Notes under the pieces: generated by a model | Databases searched by the model: none | Told to the model about the DNA's origin: nothing | Seen by the model: only the letters and a program-made list of their open reading frames with translations | In this document: positions 37,184 through 48,301 of the stretch, piece by piece | Layout: the number at the start of each line of letters is the position of its first letter | How positions within the stretch are numbered: position 1 is the stretch's first letter | Program-made: the position numbers and the translations under genes | Source: Calothrix membranacea FACHB-236 | GTDB lineage: Bacteria > Cyanobacteriota > Cyanobacteriia > Cyanobacteriales > Nostocaceae | NCBI RefSeq assembly: GCF_014696315.1 | Contig: NZ_JACJPX010000014.1 | Location: forward strand, 62,001-126,000 | Length of the DNA: 64,000 bases | Direction: 5' to 3'

Positions 37184-39010
37184 ATGGTAAAACTACAACT
37201 CGTACAAACGATTAACACTAGATTTTCTCCTGATAGTCCCGACCCATCGGGGATTGTTTATAACCCTAAGACCAACACATTATTGATTTGTGATGGTGAA
37301 GTAGAAGAAATAGATGATGTATTCAAGGGAAAAAATATTTTTGAGATCAATCTCAAAGGTCAGTTACAGAATACCTTGACCACTACTGATATACCAAACG
37401 TAGCTAAAGGTTTTTCTGATGAACCAACAGGGATTGCTTATGACTCAAAGAATAATATCCTCTACATCTCTGATGATGACCAAGCTGAAATTTTTCGAGT
37501 TAATCCCGGTAAAGATGGAAAGTTTAATACGTCAGATGATGTAATCAGTTCTTTTAGTACTAAAACTAGCTCGAAGTCTGATTCCGAAGATGTTGCATTC
37601 TCTACCAAAACAGGTAATTTATGGGTAGTTGATGGGTTAAATGCAGAAGTTTTTCAGTACACGACTGATGGCAAAATAGTCAGCCAATTTGATACTGCTA
37701 AATTAGGATTGCTTGATCCTGAAGGGATTACAGAAGATCCGCTTACAGGTAACCTATTTCTGGTAGGTAGACCTGTGCTTGAGAATAAGACTCCGGTTTA
37801 CTATGTGTTTGAACTAACAAGTACAGGTAACCTTGTTCGCAAGTTAGATATTTCAGATGCGTTCCCCGATAAACCCGCAGGACTTACCATTGCACCCAAT
37901 AGCCAAGATCCTACCAAGAGAAGTCTCTACATAGTTGATCGTGGTGAAGATAATGATAATAATCCAAAGGAAAATGATGGACGGATTTTTGAATTTTTAC
38001 TAGATAACAACAGTACTGGCGGTGGTACTGGTGGCGGTACTGGTGGTGGTACTGGTGGTGGTACTGGTGGTGGTACTGGTGGTGGCACTGGTGGTGGTAC
38101 TGGTGGTGGTACTGGTGGTGGCACTGGTGGCGGTACTGGTGGTGGCACTGGTGGCGGTAATCCATCACCATTCGATCCGCAAGCCACTATCTTTGTAGGT
38201 AGTAAAGTTAGTGGCGACACTACTATTGGAGGAGTCAATGCTGATAGGGTAGACATCCTAGCTTACAACCAGAGTAAGCAAACATGGTCTAAGTATTTCG
38301 ATGGTTCAGATGTAGGCTTAGATGCGGGCAAGTACTACCTACGAGACTTTCACATCAATAGCGATGGCTCGATTTTATTTGCTTTGAATAACCCCGCTAC
38401 ATTGGCAGGTGGGTTAAAGGTAGATGATTCAGATGTCGTCAAGTTTACTCCTACTTCTAAGGGTGAAAATACCAGTGGAAAATTTGAACTGTATTTTGAT
38501 GGTTCAGATGTCGGTTTAGATAGCAGCAACGAGGATATAGATGGAATCGCGTTTGCTCCAGATGGTGGTTTGGTAATTAGTACAACTGGTTCTTATACAG
38601 TTCCAGGGTCTAATGGAAATTTAAAGGGTGGAGATGAAGATTTACTACTCTTCAAACCTAGTAGTACAGGTGAAAATACCACTGGAGCCTGGACATTGCT
38701 TTTTGATGGTTCTGACGTAGGTTTATCTAGTTCTAGCGAAGATGTAGACGCTTTTTGGATTGACTATGGCAATAACGGTGTTATTAAACACATTTACTTA
38801 AGTACAGAAGGAGATTTTAGCGTTCCTGGTGCTAATGGTGTTGTCATCAATGGTAAAAGTAGTGATATTCTCCGCTTTACTCCAACCTCGCTTGGTGAAG
38901 TTACCCAAGGTACTTTTGAACTTGTATCCTGGGATAAATCTAATGTAATAGCTAATGCGGGTATAACTGTTGAGGGTTTCTCCGTTGCTTCAGGTATTAC
39001 AGGTTTTTGA
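37184..39010 (+). CDS. Beta-propeller-like protein with Gly-Thr repeat linker (paralogue B)
   Basis: A 608-residue protein, tandem paralogue of the preceding gene. The N-terminal propeller-like domain repeats the same blocks (SPDPSGIVYNPKTNTLLICD, TGIAYDSKNNILYISDDD, DSEDVAFSTKTGNLWVVDGL, DPEGITEDPLTGNLFLVGR). The linker is wholly different: about 11 copies of a GGGT unit encoded by 12-bp repeats. The C-terminal domain has three clear FDGSDVGL repeats about 70-75 residues apart, each followed by an Asp-rich segment, and VPG(A/S)NG loops. There is no signal peptide. Function unknown; probably a cell-surface or matrix-associated protein, given its position. Confidence 0.75.
   Translation: MVKLQLVQTINTRFSPDSPDPSGIVYNPKTNTLLICDGEVEEIDDVFKGKNIFEINLKGQLQNTLTTTDIPNVAKGFSDEPTGIAYDSKNNILYISDDDQAEIFRVNPGKDGKFNTSDDVISSFSTKTSSKSDSEDVAFSTKTGNLWVVDGLNAEVFQYTTDGKIVSQFDTAKLGLLDPEGITEDPLTGNLFLVGRPVLENKTPVYYVFELTSTGNLVRKLDISDAFPDKPAGLTIAPNSQDPTKRSLYIVDRGEDNDNNPKENDGRIFEFLLDNNSTGGGTGGGTGGGTGGGTGGGTGGGTGGGTGGGTGGGTGGGTGGGTGGGNPSPFDPQATIFVGSKVSGDTTIGGVNADRVDILAYNQSKQTWSKYFDGSDVGLDAGKYYLRDFHINSDGSILFALNNPATLAGGLKVDDSDVVKFTPTSKGENTSGKFELYFDGSDVGLDSSNEDIDGIAFAPDGGLVISTTGSYTVPGSNGNLKGGDEDLLLFKPSSTGENTTGAWTLLFDGSDVGLSSSSEDVDAFWIDYGNNGVIKHIYLSTEGDFSVPGANGVVINGKSSDILRFTPTSLGEVTQGTFELVSWDKSNVIANAGITVEGFSVASGITGF
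38021..38159. repeat. 12-bp coding repeats, GGGT linker
   Basis: Eleven or so copies of GGTGG(T/C)ACTGGT in tandem encode Gly-Gly-Gly-Thr. Third-base changes (GGT/GGC) break the DNA identity but not the protein repeat. Confidence 0.9.
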
Positions 39011-39426
39011 TTAGCCTGATATCTGAACTCGACTTTATCCAATTATTTCAGTTGCCATGCCTCAGGTAAGCAGCTAAATTGATGCTAAATAATGTGACTT
39101 TTGTCCATTAATAATTTAGGCATTTTGAATGTAACCAAAACCAATTTGCGTGATATATGTTGCTTGCTAAATACTGATAGTTTTATAGGTATAAGTGTGT
39201 GCATTGTTTAATTGGATAAAGTCAAGCTTATGTCTTAACTCAAGCATTTACTATTGTCGAATACAGGGAAAACAGAGTATGAGATAAGCTGTTGAGCATA
39301 CAGATTACATATTTAGAGTAGGCAATAAGATGCCACTCTAGAAAATACAAAAAAACTGATGTGCATTGATGATTGCACATCAGTTTCTTTGGATTAGTCT
39401 GATAAGAAAGACAAAATATATTCGAG
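39011..39426. other. 3' flank of paralogue B
   Basis: A 416-bp region. Its first 140 bases repeat the 3' flank of paralogue A (the conserved blocks include AATGTGACTTTT at 39091-39102). A strong two-way terminator lies at 39353-39386. No gene is seen. Confidence 0.6.
39350..39390. terminator. Two-way terminator
   Basis: A perfect 13-bp stem (AAACTGATGTGCA 39353-39365 with TGCACATCAGTTT 39374-39386) and 8-base loop. TTTCTTT follows on the plus strand, and TTTTTGTATTTT follows on the minus strand, so it can end both the paralogue B and methyltransferase transcripts. Confidence 0.85.
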
Positions 39427-40221
39427 TTAACGAGTTAAAACTAATTCACGCTGATCTAAATAATTGCTGTGTTCTTTTTTTACTTCTGCAATAATCTTTT
39501 GGCAAGTATCTAGGTTAAAGCGGCTGAAATCTGCATGAGGTGGCTTAATGCCAAAAATGGTTTTCCCAACTTTATAAGTAGTTTGAAAAAGTCCCCATTC
39601 AATCATTTGATTAAGGAGACGATAGGTGATTAATGATTTAGCACCGCCTTGGGGGTGGCGATCGCTTATGGGCTGAAATTTGGCTTCATTGGCGTAGTCA
39701 TCGACAATAATCAATCCACCAGGTTGCAGCAAAGGCCAGAATAAGTAAAAATCGCGGTCGATGCGTCCATCAGCATCATGTATAAAAGCGGCAATTTTAG
39801 GGGTATTAATTAGTGCGATCGCTTCTTGTCCATTCTCAAAAGTAAGTTCTTGCGGAAAGAGGCGTACTTGCTCGTGTACGCCAAAATTTTCAAAATGTTT
39901 TTGAATTAATTCTAGGTTTTCTGCATAGCCACCAACATCGGTACGAGTACCGCCTTGGCACTTCTCAACTACAACTAATTTAGATTTTTTTTGCGTATCT
40001 CTTATTGCCCAGCCAATAGCAATACTGCCTGTACCAGCCGCACCACCAACTTCAATAATATCGAGGTCGGGTAGTTGCGAACAAAGCTGGTAAATCTTTT
40101 TATATACAAGTGGCAATAACATACCATTTGTTTGTTCTCTTAAATGGTAAAATTTAGGGTTGGTTATTTGTTCATAAGATAGAAAAACATTTTTTAAAAA
40201 TAATTTGAAATTTCTGTTCAT
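39427..40221 (-). CDS. Class I SAM-dependent methyltransferase
   Basis: A 264-residue protein. IIEVGGAAGTGSIAIGWAI matches the SAM-binding motif I (E-x-G-G-x-x-G-x-G), LVVVEKCQ is the acidic strand-2 motif, and AFIHDADGRIDRDFYLFWPL with GGLIIVDDYANE gives the later strands, as in the Methyltransf_24/TylF-like groups that often act on sugars or O-antigens. The target is unknown. The converging position beside the polysaccharide-related genes allows, but does not prove, glycan methylation. It ends before the two-way terminator at 39353-39386. Confidence 0.82.
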   Translation of the reverse strand: MNRNFKLFLKNVFLSYEQITNPKFYHLREQTNGMLLPLVYKKIYQLCSQLPDLDIIEVGGAAGTGSIAIGWAIRDTQKKSKLVVVEKCQGGTRTDVGGYAENLELIQKHFENFGVHEQVRLFPQELTFENGQEAIALINTPKIAAFIHDADGRIDRDFYLFWPLLQPGGLIIVDDYANEAKFQPISDRHPQGGAKSLITYRLLNQMIEWGLFQTTYKVGKTIFGIKPPHADFSRFNLDTCQKIIAEVKKEHSNYLDQRELVLTR

Positions 40222-40641
40222 GCTGAAGATAATTGGGTATTTGATTACTGATTGCAGTCCTGTTTAGTTTGTGGACATGAGTACATTTCATAACCCAAAA
40301 TTTTTTGTGTGTTGGGTTGAAATTTCTTCACAAACTCTTCAGGATTGCTCACTAATCTATTCTTAGCATAAGTAAAAATGAAATTTAATATATATACCGT
40401 TTTTCAGCATCTATTAATGAGCTATTTTATAAAATTAATTAGTTATTTTTAACGTAAAAAAAGAGACGGTATTACTGATTTATCCCACACTTGTTTAAAT
40501 CCTGTGACAACCGTCTCAAATGATTTTCTCCACTCTATTTGTTGTGTACAAACTGTTGTTGTTTGAGCTAAGTGATCAATGTAGCTTTAAAAACCTCTTG
40601 ATGGTCAAGAGAGGCACAATGAGTCTCTTGATATGTCATGG
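40222..40641. other. Intergenic region, 0.4 kb
   Basis: Contains a long-range inverted repeat GAGACGGT (40463-40470) / ACCGTCTC (40510-40517) and the hairpin at 40595-40611. The left part is AT-rich and should hold the methyltransferase promoter. No gene is seen. Confidence 0.5.
40588..40611 (-). terminator. Candidate terminator after the beta-helix gene
   Basis: CTCTTGA (40595-40601) pairs with TCAAGAG (40605-40611) around a 3-base loop and is followed on the minus strand by GGTTTTTAAAG. It lies about 30 bases after the stop codon of the beta-helix gene. Confidence 0.65.
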
Positions 40642-42030
40642 TTAGATAACTTCCACTTTGACACCAGTTATTTTTACCAAGTTTTGCGACCCTTCTGTTT
40701 TTTGGAGGATACCTCGATGTTGAACTGTCCCGCCTAGAACTGTGATTTTGGCATTTTTATCAGATTGGAACACCTTAGTTAGAGGATTAGTTGACTTCAA
40801 GTTACAGCGAGTCAGTGTTACATCAGCTGACTCAGTAGCATGAATCTGCGCTAGACAGCCTGAACCTCCACGACAACGAGGCTCTACACCCACACAGTCT
40901 TGAACGTCTATTTTTGACCAAAATCTGAAATTACGTTTGTTATCTGCGGCTTTGGCACGAATTAACACAGTGTTTTTGGCTTTAATGTCGTATCCGCCAT
41001 CAGTATTGCCAGCAGCACTCGTATCTTCAAATCTAATATCTGAAACGTTAGCCTCTGCAGTAAAACCATCTCCATTCCAATAGTCTTTGTCAGAGAGAGT
41101 CTGTTGACAGTTATTCATAGTGGTTCGCCGCAGCGTCACATGATGCACATCGCCACGGAGATGCACGCCCATACAGAAGTTGTCACCATCTTGGCGTTGT
41201 GAGTCTCCAACAACTTGCTCGATTAGGATATTGTGTGCATCGGCTTGCTTACTAGGCTTAGATTTACCGAAACGTATTGCTCCTTTAGAGTAGCCTTGAA
41301 TATCTGCATTGCGGATGGTGACATTTGCTAAATCCCATGCACCAGTGGTTTTGCTAGAGTTAGGATCATGCTCGATGAATCTTTGAACATTGGTGGCTTT
41401 GGTTTTTTCAATAGTTACATCACCCTTAGTACCAGCAAATACAAAGCAACCATTACCTTGGTTCATACAATGAATGTTACGGAAAGTGAGGTAACTAGCA
41501 CCAGGGAGGAGATTAAAGAGACTGTTACCCGTCTTTCCTAATGGAGGAGCCTGATATGGGCTGGAGCGATCGCCTACAATAACTGGCATGGATGTTTCGA
41601 TTCCTGATGCATCGGTTCCGTGGATGGTTATGGGTTTACCAGCAGATCCGCCACTGGCGATGCGAATATTCCCACTGTACTTGTAGACTCCAGTCAGTAA
41701 CCTCACTTCACCGCCTGGTTGTACTCTACTAACAAATGCAGGTAAATCTGTCAGTAATCCAGCATTTTGAGCGCTACTACCATCACGCTTACCAGCACCT
41801 TGCGGTGAAATATAAAGAACCTGCGATAAAGTTGCGGCTTGTCCAATGTTGGAATTATGGCAAATCCCCATAATACAACCAGAAAATCCGACTGAGGATT
41901 GAGCCAATAGCAACGCTAGGACAAAGCCTAAACCTGAGAACACAAGCATCAAAGCTTTATTACTAAATTGCCGTTGCCATTTGCGTACCACTTTAGCAAC
42001 GGTATTTAGTAGCACTATGTGTTTTTTCAT
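40642..42030 (-). CDS. Exported right-handed parallel beta-helix protein
   Basis: From the ATG at 42030 the protein has 462 residues; a GTG 4 codons upstream is also open. A basic N-terminus and a hydrophobic helix (ALMLVFSGLGFVLALLLAQS) indicate export or anchoring. SQVLYISPQGAGKRDGSSAQ is the typical start of a parallel beta-helix domain, followed by PITIHGTDASG and many short turns with N-x-(V/I)-x-I patterns to the end. Such proteins include polysaccharide lyases, epimerases and pectate-lyase-like enzymes; I see no certain catalytic residues. Near the polysaccharide genes, a glycan-acting role is a reasonable guess. Several Cys pairs could be disulphides. Confidence 0.8.
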   Translation of the reverse strand: MKKHIVLLNTVAKVVRKWQRQFSNKALMLVFSGLGFVLALLLAQSSVGFSGCIMGICHNSNIGQAATLSQVLYISPQGAGKRDGSSAQNAGLLTDLPAFVSRVQPGGEVRLLTGVYKYSGNIRIASGGSAGKPITIHGTDASGIETSMPVIVGDRSSPYQAPPLGKTGNSLFNLLPGASYLTFRNIHCMNQGNGCFVFAGTKGDVTIEKTKATNVQRFIEHDPNSSKTTGAWDLANVTIRNADIQGYSKGAIRFGKSKPSKQADAHNILIEQVVGDSQRQDGDNFCMGVHLRGDVHHVTLRRTTMNNCQQTLSDKDYWNGDGFTAEANVSDIRFEDTSAAGNTDGGYDIKAKNTVLIRAKAADNKRNFRFWSKIDVQDCVGVEPRCRGGSGCLAQIHATESADVTLTRCNLKSTNPLTKVFQSDKNAKITVLGGTVQHRGILQKTEGSQNLVKITGVKVEVI

Positions 42031-42066
42031 GGAATCACACAAATATCAACTAAGGGACTAGCCGAG

Positions 42067-42103
42067 AATATCAAAACCTTTATCTTGTAGAGGTTTTGAT
42101 ATT
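42067..42103. promoter_or_regulatory. 13-bp inverted repeat upstream of the beta-helix gene
   Basis: AATATCAAAACCT (42067-42079) pairs perfectly with AGGTTTTGATATT (42091-42103) over an 11-base loop. It lies about 37 bases before the chosen ATG and has no U-tract, so an operator or leader hairpin is likelier than a terminator. Confidence 0.5.
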
Positions 42104-42285
42104 GATTACTGTGATTAGCTTGATACCACCTAAGTATGCCAATCTGTATCATTTATCAAAGCTTTAAATAATCAACAGGAAATTTTTACAATGTTGCTGG
42201 GATGTGGGGGAGGTGATAATAGTCCAATTTATTACAGGATAAGCTTTACAGCCACACTTAGATAATTGTTACAAAATATTACGTA

Positions 42286-42342
42286 CTTGTAGAGACGTGA
42301 TGAATATTATTGCAAAGACGCGATGAATCGCGTCTCTACAAG
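42286..42342. repeat. Dispersed palindrome, AGACGCGAT...ATCGCGTCT family
   Basis: Outer arms CTTGTAGAGACG (42286-42297) and CGTCTCTACAAG (42331-42342) are perfect complements. An inner hairpin AGACGCGAT/ATCGCGTCT lies at 42316-42335. A related copy occurs at 62674-62698. This is a common repeat type in Nostocales spacers. Confidence 0.75.
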
Positions 42343-42380
42343 AAGATTTAAACGTTAATTGATTTGTCTTATCCTTGAGA

Positions 42381-43478
42381 TCATCCAACTTCTTGGAAAG
42401 AACAAGCGATCGCTAATTCGGCGTGTGCTTTGAGTGTATCTTTATCCAAAGTATGGACGAGATATTGGGGTGCGATCGCTAGTAATTTCTCGATTCTGTC
42501 TTTAGCTGCTGCAACTACTGCTTGATCGAGGCTACCGTTATTCAGGGAGTCAGCAAAATCCTGGGCGATGTAATAGGTACGTTCTAAAGATGATGAGTTG
42601 ATATTGCGGGAGACAATAAACATATCGCAGCCAGCATTCACTGCTTTTGCTACAGTCCCCTTTTGCACAAACATATCTGAGACGGCTTTCATATCTAAAT
42701 CGTCAGACACTACTACGCCTTTGAAACCTAGTTCTTCCCTAAGTATGCCTTGAAGAATGCGTTGCGAAAGTGTTGCTGGTACATCCGGATCTATTTTCGG
42801 GAACAGGATATGGGCTGTCATCACCAGAGGTACCTGTTCCTCAATCAGAGTTTTGAAAGGTATAAGTTCGCGATTTCGCAGGTCTTCTATTGTTAAATCG
42901 AGTACTGGTAATTCCAAGTGAGAATCTTTGCTGGTGTCTCCATGACCGGGGAAATGTTTAGCACAACCAAGAATCCTTGATTCTTGCAGTCCCAAGAAGT
43001 ATTCTTTCGCACCGCTAGCAGCAGTTTCGGGAGTTGTACCAAAGGCGCGAGGGCCAATCACAGGATTTTGGGGATGGGAATAAATATCTGCTACAGGTGC
43101 CCAGGATATATTGATTCCCAAGGATTGGAGTTCTACGGCGGTGGCTTTAGCTACTTGACGCGATCGCGATTGTAACAGCGAAGGATAGGGAAATCGGGTA
43201 ATTGGTAAAGGTGTACGCACAACCCGACCGCCTTCATGATCTAAGGTAATAAACATAGAATCACGTTCGGCGTATTGCCTAATTTGGTCGATTAACTCTC
43301 TATAGTTTTGCAACCAAATTTCATAAGCAGCGCTATCTAGAAAATTCTTAGCAAAAAATATTACCCCAACAGGTTTTAATTCACTAAGTGCGCGTTTATC
43401 GTCGTCGCTTAATGTCGTTCCGGAGACACCGAGAATTAAATGATGCCCAAAGCCCTGGAGATGCTGCGTTACTGACAT
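42381..43478 (-). CDS. nagZ: Beta-N-acetylhexosaminidase, GH3 family
   Basis: A 365-residue single-domain glycoside hydrolase of family 3. Family marks are ITLDHEGGRVVRTPLPITRF near residue 80, the KHFPGHGDTSKDSHLELP loop with the His that serves as acid/base in NagZ enzymes, and GVVVSDDLDMKAVSDM with the catalytic Asp. NagZ removes GlcNAc from peptidoglycan fragments during wall recycling. There is no signal peptide, as expected for the cytoplasmic enzyme. It lies 130 bases downstream of the RlpA-like gene on the same strand, a pairing that fits cell-wall turnover. Confidence 0.92.
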   Translation of the reverse strand: MSVTQHLQGFGHHLILGVSGTTLSDDDKRALSELKPVGVIFFAKNFLDSAAYEIWLQNYRELIDQIRQYAERDSMFITLDHEGGRVVRTPLPITRFPYPSLLQSRSRQVAKATAVELQSLGINISWAPVADIYSHPQNPVIGPRAFGTTPETAASGAKEYFLGLQESRILGCAKHFPGHGDTSKDSHLELPVLDLTIEDLRNRELIPFKTLIEEQVPLVMTAHILFPKIDPDVPATLSQRILQGILREELGFKGVVVSDDLDMKAVSDMFVQKGTVAKAVNAGCDMFIVSRNINSSSLERTYYIAQDFADSLNNGSLDQAVVAAAKDRIEKLLAIAPQYLVHTLDKDTLKAHAELAIACSFQEVG

Positions 43479-43611
43479 AACGTTTTACCTGTGGCTATTC
43501 ATTTAATAGCATTTAATTTTTGATAACAGAGGTATGGTAATTGCTAGTAGCTATTTATGCAATTAGCTATCAGCAATCAACCATCAGTAGTTAGCAAGAA
43601 TCTAGACTCGA

Positions 43612-44847
43612 TCAGAATTCCGAGACTAATGCAAGTTGTCTCACAGCCTTGGGTTTTGCTTTGGTGAGAGTAGAAGCTTTCAAGGTCATTTTGGGTTGAT
43701 TGCTTTGCAAAATTACCGCTTCATAGGGTACGACTCCAGCTATTTCGCTACCAAGACAACGGGCTGCTATCCTTGATAGGTCTAAGCTTCTGGGTTCAAT
43801 ATAAGGGCCGCGATCGTTGACTCGGACAATCACAGCTTTTCCAGTTTGGAGATTTTTCACCTGCAAATAAGTATTAAACGGCAGAGATTTATGGGCTACT
43901 GTCAATTCGTCTTGGTTGTATATCTCGCCGTTCGCTGTTAAACGACCATGAAAATAGCCTCCATACCAAGAAGCTAACCCAGATAGTTTTCTGCTAGAAG
44001 GACTGACCCCATACATCTCTTTTTGACCCTCTACGAGGGTCAATGTTGGTGCTTGAAAAGCTAAACGCAGATTGTTAATCCATTCAATCGCTAGCAATTC
44101 ACCAGTCTTATGGAATTTCTCAGAGATTTGTTTTTCAATCCCCCATAAAAAGCGATTACCTGCCATTAGGGCAGGTATTCCATCAACTAAAGCGGGTCGT
44201 AATTGATTAGCGTCTAAGTTGGGTAACTTTGCTAGGTTAGTCAAGCGTTGTTGCATTGACTTAGCGGCCGCTTCCGTAGGTAAAGTAGCAACTAAACGGT
44301 TATTTACCCACACTTCATAGTTATTTCGGTCTCGATGGACGACTACTACAGGCAAGGAAGCAGACATCAAATTCTGCTCTACAGGACTATTAAAGCGGAA
44401 GAAATCTTGCAGCGATCGCAGGATTTTATGAGTGAAAAAATCTTGATTGGCAGAACTTGAATTGATGATATTTCCCGATTTCCAACCGCTAGATGTTCTA
44501 AAAACAGGCTGTTGTGGTGCTACCTCTTGCCCAGCACTACAAAGCTCTTTTTTACTTTTTTTAACTGTTTGTCTTGGAGAATTTTGTGATTTTTCTAGGT
44601 TGGTTTTGTTGTCATTATTGTGCCAATCAATTCTTAAAAACCTTGTAGGTAGCAACGTTGTGCTCCAAACTTTTCCTGGGTGCTTGGGAACCACAAACAA
44701 TGGACGATGCTTACTTACAAATTTACCCAGATTGTTGGAAACTTTTGCTGGTAATACTTTTGGTGTTAAATTTGCTGGCAATTTTTCACTTAACGAGAAG
44801 AAAGAACTAATCGTGGATGTTATCCAAAGAAATTCAAAAAATAGCAT
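43612..44847 (-). CDS. rlpA: RlpA-like protein with double-psi beta-barrel domain
   Basis: A 411-residue protein with a hydrophobic start (MLFFEFLWITSTISSFFSLS) that may direct export. A long, low-complexity, basic region follows. Residues 291-380 form the double-psi beta-barrel of septal ring lytic transglycosylases: LASWYGGYFHGRLTANGEIY, then AHKSLPFNTYLQVKN, VRVNDRGPYIEPRSLDLS with the conserved Asp, and PYEAVIL. RlpA cleaves naked glycan strands in Pseudomonas; activity in cyanobacteria is less certain. The mid region (VVVHRDRNNYEVWVNNRLVA) resembles the usual extra domain of cyanobacterial homologues. Upstream of nagZ on the same strand. Confidence 0.85.
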   Translation of the reverse strand: MLFFEFLWITSTISSFFSLSEKLPANLTPKVLPAKVSNNLGKFVSKHRPLFVVPKHPGKVWSTTLLPTRFLRIDWHNNDNKTNLEKSQNSPRQTVKKSKKELCSAGQEVAPQQPVFRTSSGWKSGNIINSSSANQDFFTHKILRSLQDFFRFNSPVEQNLMSASLPVVVVHRDRNNYEVWVNNRLVATLPTEAAAKSMQQRLTNLAKLPNLDANQLRPALVDGIPALMAGNRFLWGIEKQISEKFHKTGELLAIEWINNLRLAFQAPTLTLVEGQKEMYGVSPSSRKLSGLASWYGGYFHGRLTANGEIYNQDELTVAHKSLPFNTYLQVKNLQTGKAVIVRVNDRGPYIEPRSLDLSRIAARCLGSEIAGVVPYEAVILQSNQPKMTLKASTLTKAKPKAVRQLALVSEF

Positions 44848-45330
44848 GTCGATTTAAATTCCAAGTATTTGCACAATTAAACCGTGCACCCCTGGTTTAG
44901 CTAAACAACATTTTTAGACGGACAAATTAAATTTTTATTTTTTAATCCAGAGAAAAATCCTCGTAGTTTGTTGACGTAATACTGAGCGATCCCCAGCAGG
45001 GATCATCATATCTTGTTACACGGAAATAAACAAATAAAACTTTTAGATAATGTTTTGAATTATTTGCTAGTTTTAAATTTAAATTTTTTATAATTGCTGT
45101 TTATATTGCATTAAAAAAATACATATAAGCTGATTTGACAACGATAAAAATACGCAACCAATAAAATATCAAGTATTATTTTTTACATTTATTTTTTAAT
45201 CTGCTGCTATAGAAAATATGTGAATAATGGCTCATAGTCTTTATCAAAGCCATAAAAATTTCCTTTAGAAAAATTCAGTAGGGCGCAAAAAAATCAGCTG
45301 AACCAAAAAAAATTTTCAAAAATCAAGAGT

Positions 45331-45365
45331 AAAAATTCTCTACAAAAAATTTGTAGAGAATTTTT
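45331..45365. terminator. Orphan terminator-like hairpin
   Basis: AAAAATTCTCTACAAA (45331-45346) and TTTGTAGAGAATTTTT (45350-45365) are perfect 16-base complements with a 3-base loop. A-runs and T-runs at the ends could act in either direction. No recognised gene ends near it. Confidence 0.55.
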
Positions 45366-45450
45366 AAATTGCTGTCTTCCAGACTTCCGCTAGTTGCACA
45401 ATTTAGAAACTCATGCAAGAATCTCACCCCCAAACATAAAAATCCCTCTT

Positions 45451-45663
45451 TCATAACCAATGGGAGATTTCCCACTCAGGCGTGGGGCAATAAATATATT
45501 TATCAATATTTTTAATTTTTAAAATTTTGGCAAAAGCACAATTATAAAAGGCAAAGTCCCAGTAGAGGTTATCGCGGCTGAGAACTTTAGTCACAGAGGA
45601 CAAATGATGATTTAGCACATCAAGTTTATTTATCGTTAAAACTGAAATCAGCAGATATTTCAA
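45451..45663 (-). CDS. Doubtful small ORF between rlpA and crtP
   Basis: A 70-codon frame starting at a TTG with no clear ribosome site, ending about 90 bases before the orphan hairpin. The predicted peptide contains LYWDFAFYNCAFAKILKI and ends CPTPEWEISHWL. I recognise no family. It may be a real short gene with its own terminator, a decayed remnant, or chance. Confidence 0.2.
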   Translation of the reverse strand: MKYLLISVLTINKLDVLNHHLSSVTKVLSRDNLYWDFAFYNCAFAKILKIKNIDKYIYCPTPEWEISHWL

Positions 45664-45717
45664 AGTTTTTTAGGAAAGCGATCGCACAATCGCTGCGAAA
45701 TGTAACAGATTGCAACG

Positions 45718-45723
45718 TATAAT
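45718..45723 (+). promoter_or_regulatory. Candidate -10 element of crtP-crtB
   Basis: A consensus TATAAT lies 47 bases before the crtP start codon. No good -35 hexamer is seen at 17 bp, so only the -10 is proposed. Confidence 0.4.
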
Positions 45724-45769
45724 GAGAACGGCAAAACGATTAAGAAATCTTGAAGAGCAGTAGGGTTAA

Positions 45770-48125
<2,356 letters not shown>

Positions 48126-48127
48126 AT

Positions 48128-48250
48128 GTTAGTCAATAGTCAGTAGTCACTAGTTAACAAGTGTTTAATACAGTCCTTGCAGATGATACTCCTTCCTAGA
48201 TCCAACCCATGCTAGTACAGTTGACTAATGACTAATGACTAATGACTAAA
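48128..48250. repeat. AGTCAAT/GACTAAT heptad repeats
   Basis: Two short runs (about 48128-48155 and 48222-48250) of GTCAATA/GACTAAT heptads flank a non-repeated centre between crtB and the tRNA gene. Confidence 0.7.
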
Positions 48251-48301
48251 AAATGTTTGACTGTTAAAGATGTATCTGCTAATATTAATATTCGTGACCC
48301 A

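Larger units (their letters stand above)
42043..42380. other. Intergenic region with two palindromic elements
   Basis: A 338-bp spacer holding a 13-bp inverted repeat (42067-42103) just upstream of the beta-helix gene and a dispersed-repeat palindrome (42286-42342) downstream of nagZ. No gene is seen. Confidence 0.6.
44848..45769. other. 0.9 kb AT-rich divergent spacer between rlpA and crtP
   Basis: Very AT-rich left part without any supported frame. A 16-bp perfect inverted repeat lies at 45331-45365. A 70-codon minus-strand frame (45451-45663) follows, and the crtP promoter lies at the right end (TATAAT at 45718). Adjacent small hairpins TGGGA/TCCCA and CCCAC/GTGGG lie near 45461-45486. 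Confidence 0.55.

Noticed and set aside
37911-38256. Two antisense frames rich in His/Gln/Tyr or Pro/Val opposite the GGGT repeats
   Set aside because: They are by-products of the 12-bp repeats in other frames.
45461-45486. Right end of an IS200/IS605 element suggested by adjacent small hairpins
   Set aside because: No transposase, no left end and no accessory gene nearby; hairpins alone are not enough.
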